This document shows positions 7,352 through 8,253 of a stretch of 8,253 bases of DNA, one piece after another. The stretch spans positions 1 through 8,253 of the forward strand of contig JAAFHE010000134.1 of assembly GCA_013298265.1 (NCBI GenBank), written 5' to 3'. The DNA comes from Lysobacterales bacterium. GTDB taxonomy: Bacteria > Pseudomonadota > Gammaproteobacteria > Xanthomonadales > Rhodanobacteraceae. Position numbers and translations under genes: made by a program. The stretch's first letter is position 1, and every line of letters begins with the position of its first letter. The notes beneath the pieces were generated by a model. It saw only the letters and a program-made list of their open reading frames with translations, was not told the DNA's origin and did not search any database.

Positions 7352-7383
7352 CCGACAGCCACTCGGAGGGAAGTGGCTGCCGG
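7352..7383 (-). other. Second 3'-UTR hairpin before the receptor-gene terminator
   Basis: Arms 7352-7363 and 7372-7383 form a 12-bp stem with an 8-nt loop. In minus-strand RNA all 12 positions pair, one as G-U; in plus-strand RNA that position is an A-C mismatch. This asymmetry suggests that the structure serves the minus-strand transcript. No U-tract follows, so it is not itself a standard terminator. It sits directly before the terminator stem and may protect the 3' end or be part of a larger 3'-UTR fold. Confidence 0.6.
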
Positions 7384-7425
7384 TAAGACGCCTTCGCGGC
7401 AGTCGGCCGCTGTGGAACGATGCGG

Positions 7426-8253
7426 TCAGAAAAACGCACGCACTCCGAACGCGATGATGCGGCCGGGCAGCGGCGCCTTGTCCTTGATGTAGGACGTGGA
7501 CAGGCGCGCGGTCTGGTTGGTCAGGTTGTTGCCGTCAGCAAAGAATTCCCAGCTCGTCGTGTCGCCCGAATCCAGCGTGTAGCTCAGGTGCGCATTGACC
7601 AGGGTGAAGCTGTCGGTCGGTGTCTCGAAGGCCGCGATGCGGTCCTGTTCGAAGTAGTGCGCCGCGCCGATGCTCGCACGCCAGGCATCCACCGACCACT
7701 TGAGATCGACACCGGCGCGCGCCGGCGCGATGCGCGGCAGGTTGCCGCCGGCGTCGAGTTTCGCGCGCACCGTATCGCCCCAGAGGCGTAGGTCATAGTG
7801 GCCGCTAGCCCCTTCGGACAGCTTGAACAGCGCCTCGCCTTCGAAACCGTGGAAGCGTGCGTCGGCCTGCGACCACTGCCGCAGCGGCAGGTCGTCCTCG
7901 GTCTCGCCGGTATCGGCGAGGTAGATGTAGTCATTGAAACGATTGGTGTACGCGGCCACTTTCGCGTCGACGATCTCGCTGTGGTAGTGCAACGCCAGTT
8001 CGGCCTGGTTGGAGGTTTCCTTGACCGCGTCGGGCAGGCCGACCTCGAAGGATTCGGTCGCCACGTGTGGGCCGTTCGCGAACAGTTCTTCTTCCGCGGG
8101 CGCACGCTGGGCGCGGTCGAGGTTGAGGTTCAGATGCCAGCCTTCGGCGAGCTTGAAACCCATGCCGGCGGACAGGCTCAACGGCGAGAAGCTGCGCTTG
8201 ACGCCATCGGCCGGATCGCTGGACTGGCGGTCGACGCGCGCGCCGAGATCGAG
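7426..8253 (-). CDS. TonB-dependent outer-membrane receptor, ZnuD-like, C-terminal part
   Basis: The minus-strand frame is open from the right edge to a TGA at 7428-7426, giving 275 residues with the start outside the window; the TTG at 8181-8179 is internal. The sequence alternates as beta-barrel strands and ends in VRAFF, with the C-terminal aromatic residue typical of outer-membrane proteins. It resembles Neisseria ZnuD in order: RAPAEEELFANGPHVATESFEVG (about 50-72), TNRFNDYIYLADTG (103-116), QADARFHGFEGE (129-140), PRIAPARAGVDLKWS (173-187) and NNLTNQTARLSTSYIKDKAPLPGR (about 242-265). ZnuD imports zinc across the outer membrane using TonB energy and is repressed by Zur. The plug domain, the TonB box and loop ligands needed to prove zinc specificity are not visible, so another metal or ligand remains possible. 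It is convergent with zur across a 233-bp gap holding its terminator; its promoter is outside the window. Confidence 0.88.
   Translation of the reverse strand, partial: LDLGARVDRQSSDPADGVKRSFSPLSLSAGMGFKLAEGWHLNLNLDRAQRAPAEEELFANGPHVATESFEVGLPDAVKETSNQAELALHYHSEIVDAKVAAYTNRFNDYIYLADTGETEDDLPLRQWSQADARFHGFEGEALFKLSEGASGHYDLRLWGDTVRAKLDAGGNLPRIAPARAGVDLKWSVDAWRASIGAAHYFEQDRIAAFETPTDSFTLVNAHLSYTLDSGDTTSWEFFADGNNLTNQTARLSTSYIKDKAPLPGRIIAFGVRAFF

Noticed and set aside
7193..7457. Short open frames in the zur-receptor gap on either strand
   Set aside because: They cross the terminator hairpins, have no ribosome sites and show no recognisable protein features.
1..8253. Mobile element, CRISPR, defence, toxin-antitoxin or biosynthetic cluster
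   Set aside because: No direct-repeat array, transposase, integrase, tRNA or cluster of unknown genes was seen. Every coding region matches a conserved chromosomal family.

Overview
This is a GC-rich window with dense, strongly G/C-biased coding. Gene content and protein similarity point to a gammaproteobacterium, most likely of the Xanthomonadales/Lysobacterales group. That assignment is inferred from recalled family sequences and gene order; no search was run.

Layout: (1) 1-3156 (+) is the C-terminal ~1050 residues of a YhdP-like AsmA-family envelope protein whose start lies upstream. (2) 3263-4705 (+) is TldD, the zinc-protease subunit of the TldD/TldE complex. (3) 4722-5276 (-) is DarP (YjgA), a 50S ribosome-assembly protein, convergent with tldD and divergent from the next gene. 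(4) 5316-6668 (+) is PmbA/TldE, the partner of TldD without zinc ligands. (5) 6692-7192 (+) is Zur, the zinc-sensing Fur-family repressor, with a histidine-rich N-terminal tail and an apparently leaderless promoter. (6) 7426-8253 (-) is the C-terminal barrel of a TonB-dependent receptor resembling the zinc receptor ZnuD; its start lies beyond the right edge. A strong intrinsic terminator and a second hairpin, both oriented for this minus-strand gene, lie at 7319-7383.

How the genes fit together: yhdP-tldD and darP/pmbA occur as two separate loci in E. coli. Here they are joined, so both halves of the TldD/TldE protease are about 600 bp apart with darP inverted between them. The right half has a zinc theme: the zinc sensor Zur faces a probable zinc-uptake outer-membrane receptor, a known type of Zur target. 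The left half is envelope and housekeeping function: phospholipid transport, peptide proteolysis and ribosome assembly.

I found no CRISPR array, insertion sequence, tRNA, rRNA, phage gene or clear sign of horizontal transfer. The window looks like ordinary core chromosome. The points worth a second look are regulatory or architectural: the leaderless zur, the His-rich Zur tail, the zur/znuD pairing, the 39-bp divergent darP/pmbA junction, and the paired 3' hairpins. I saw no evidence for an undescribed multi-gene system.
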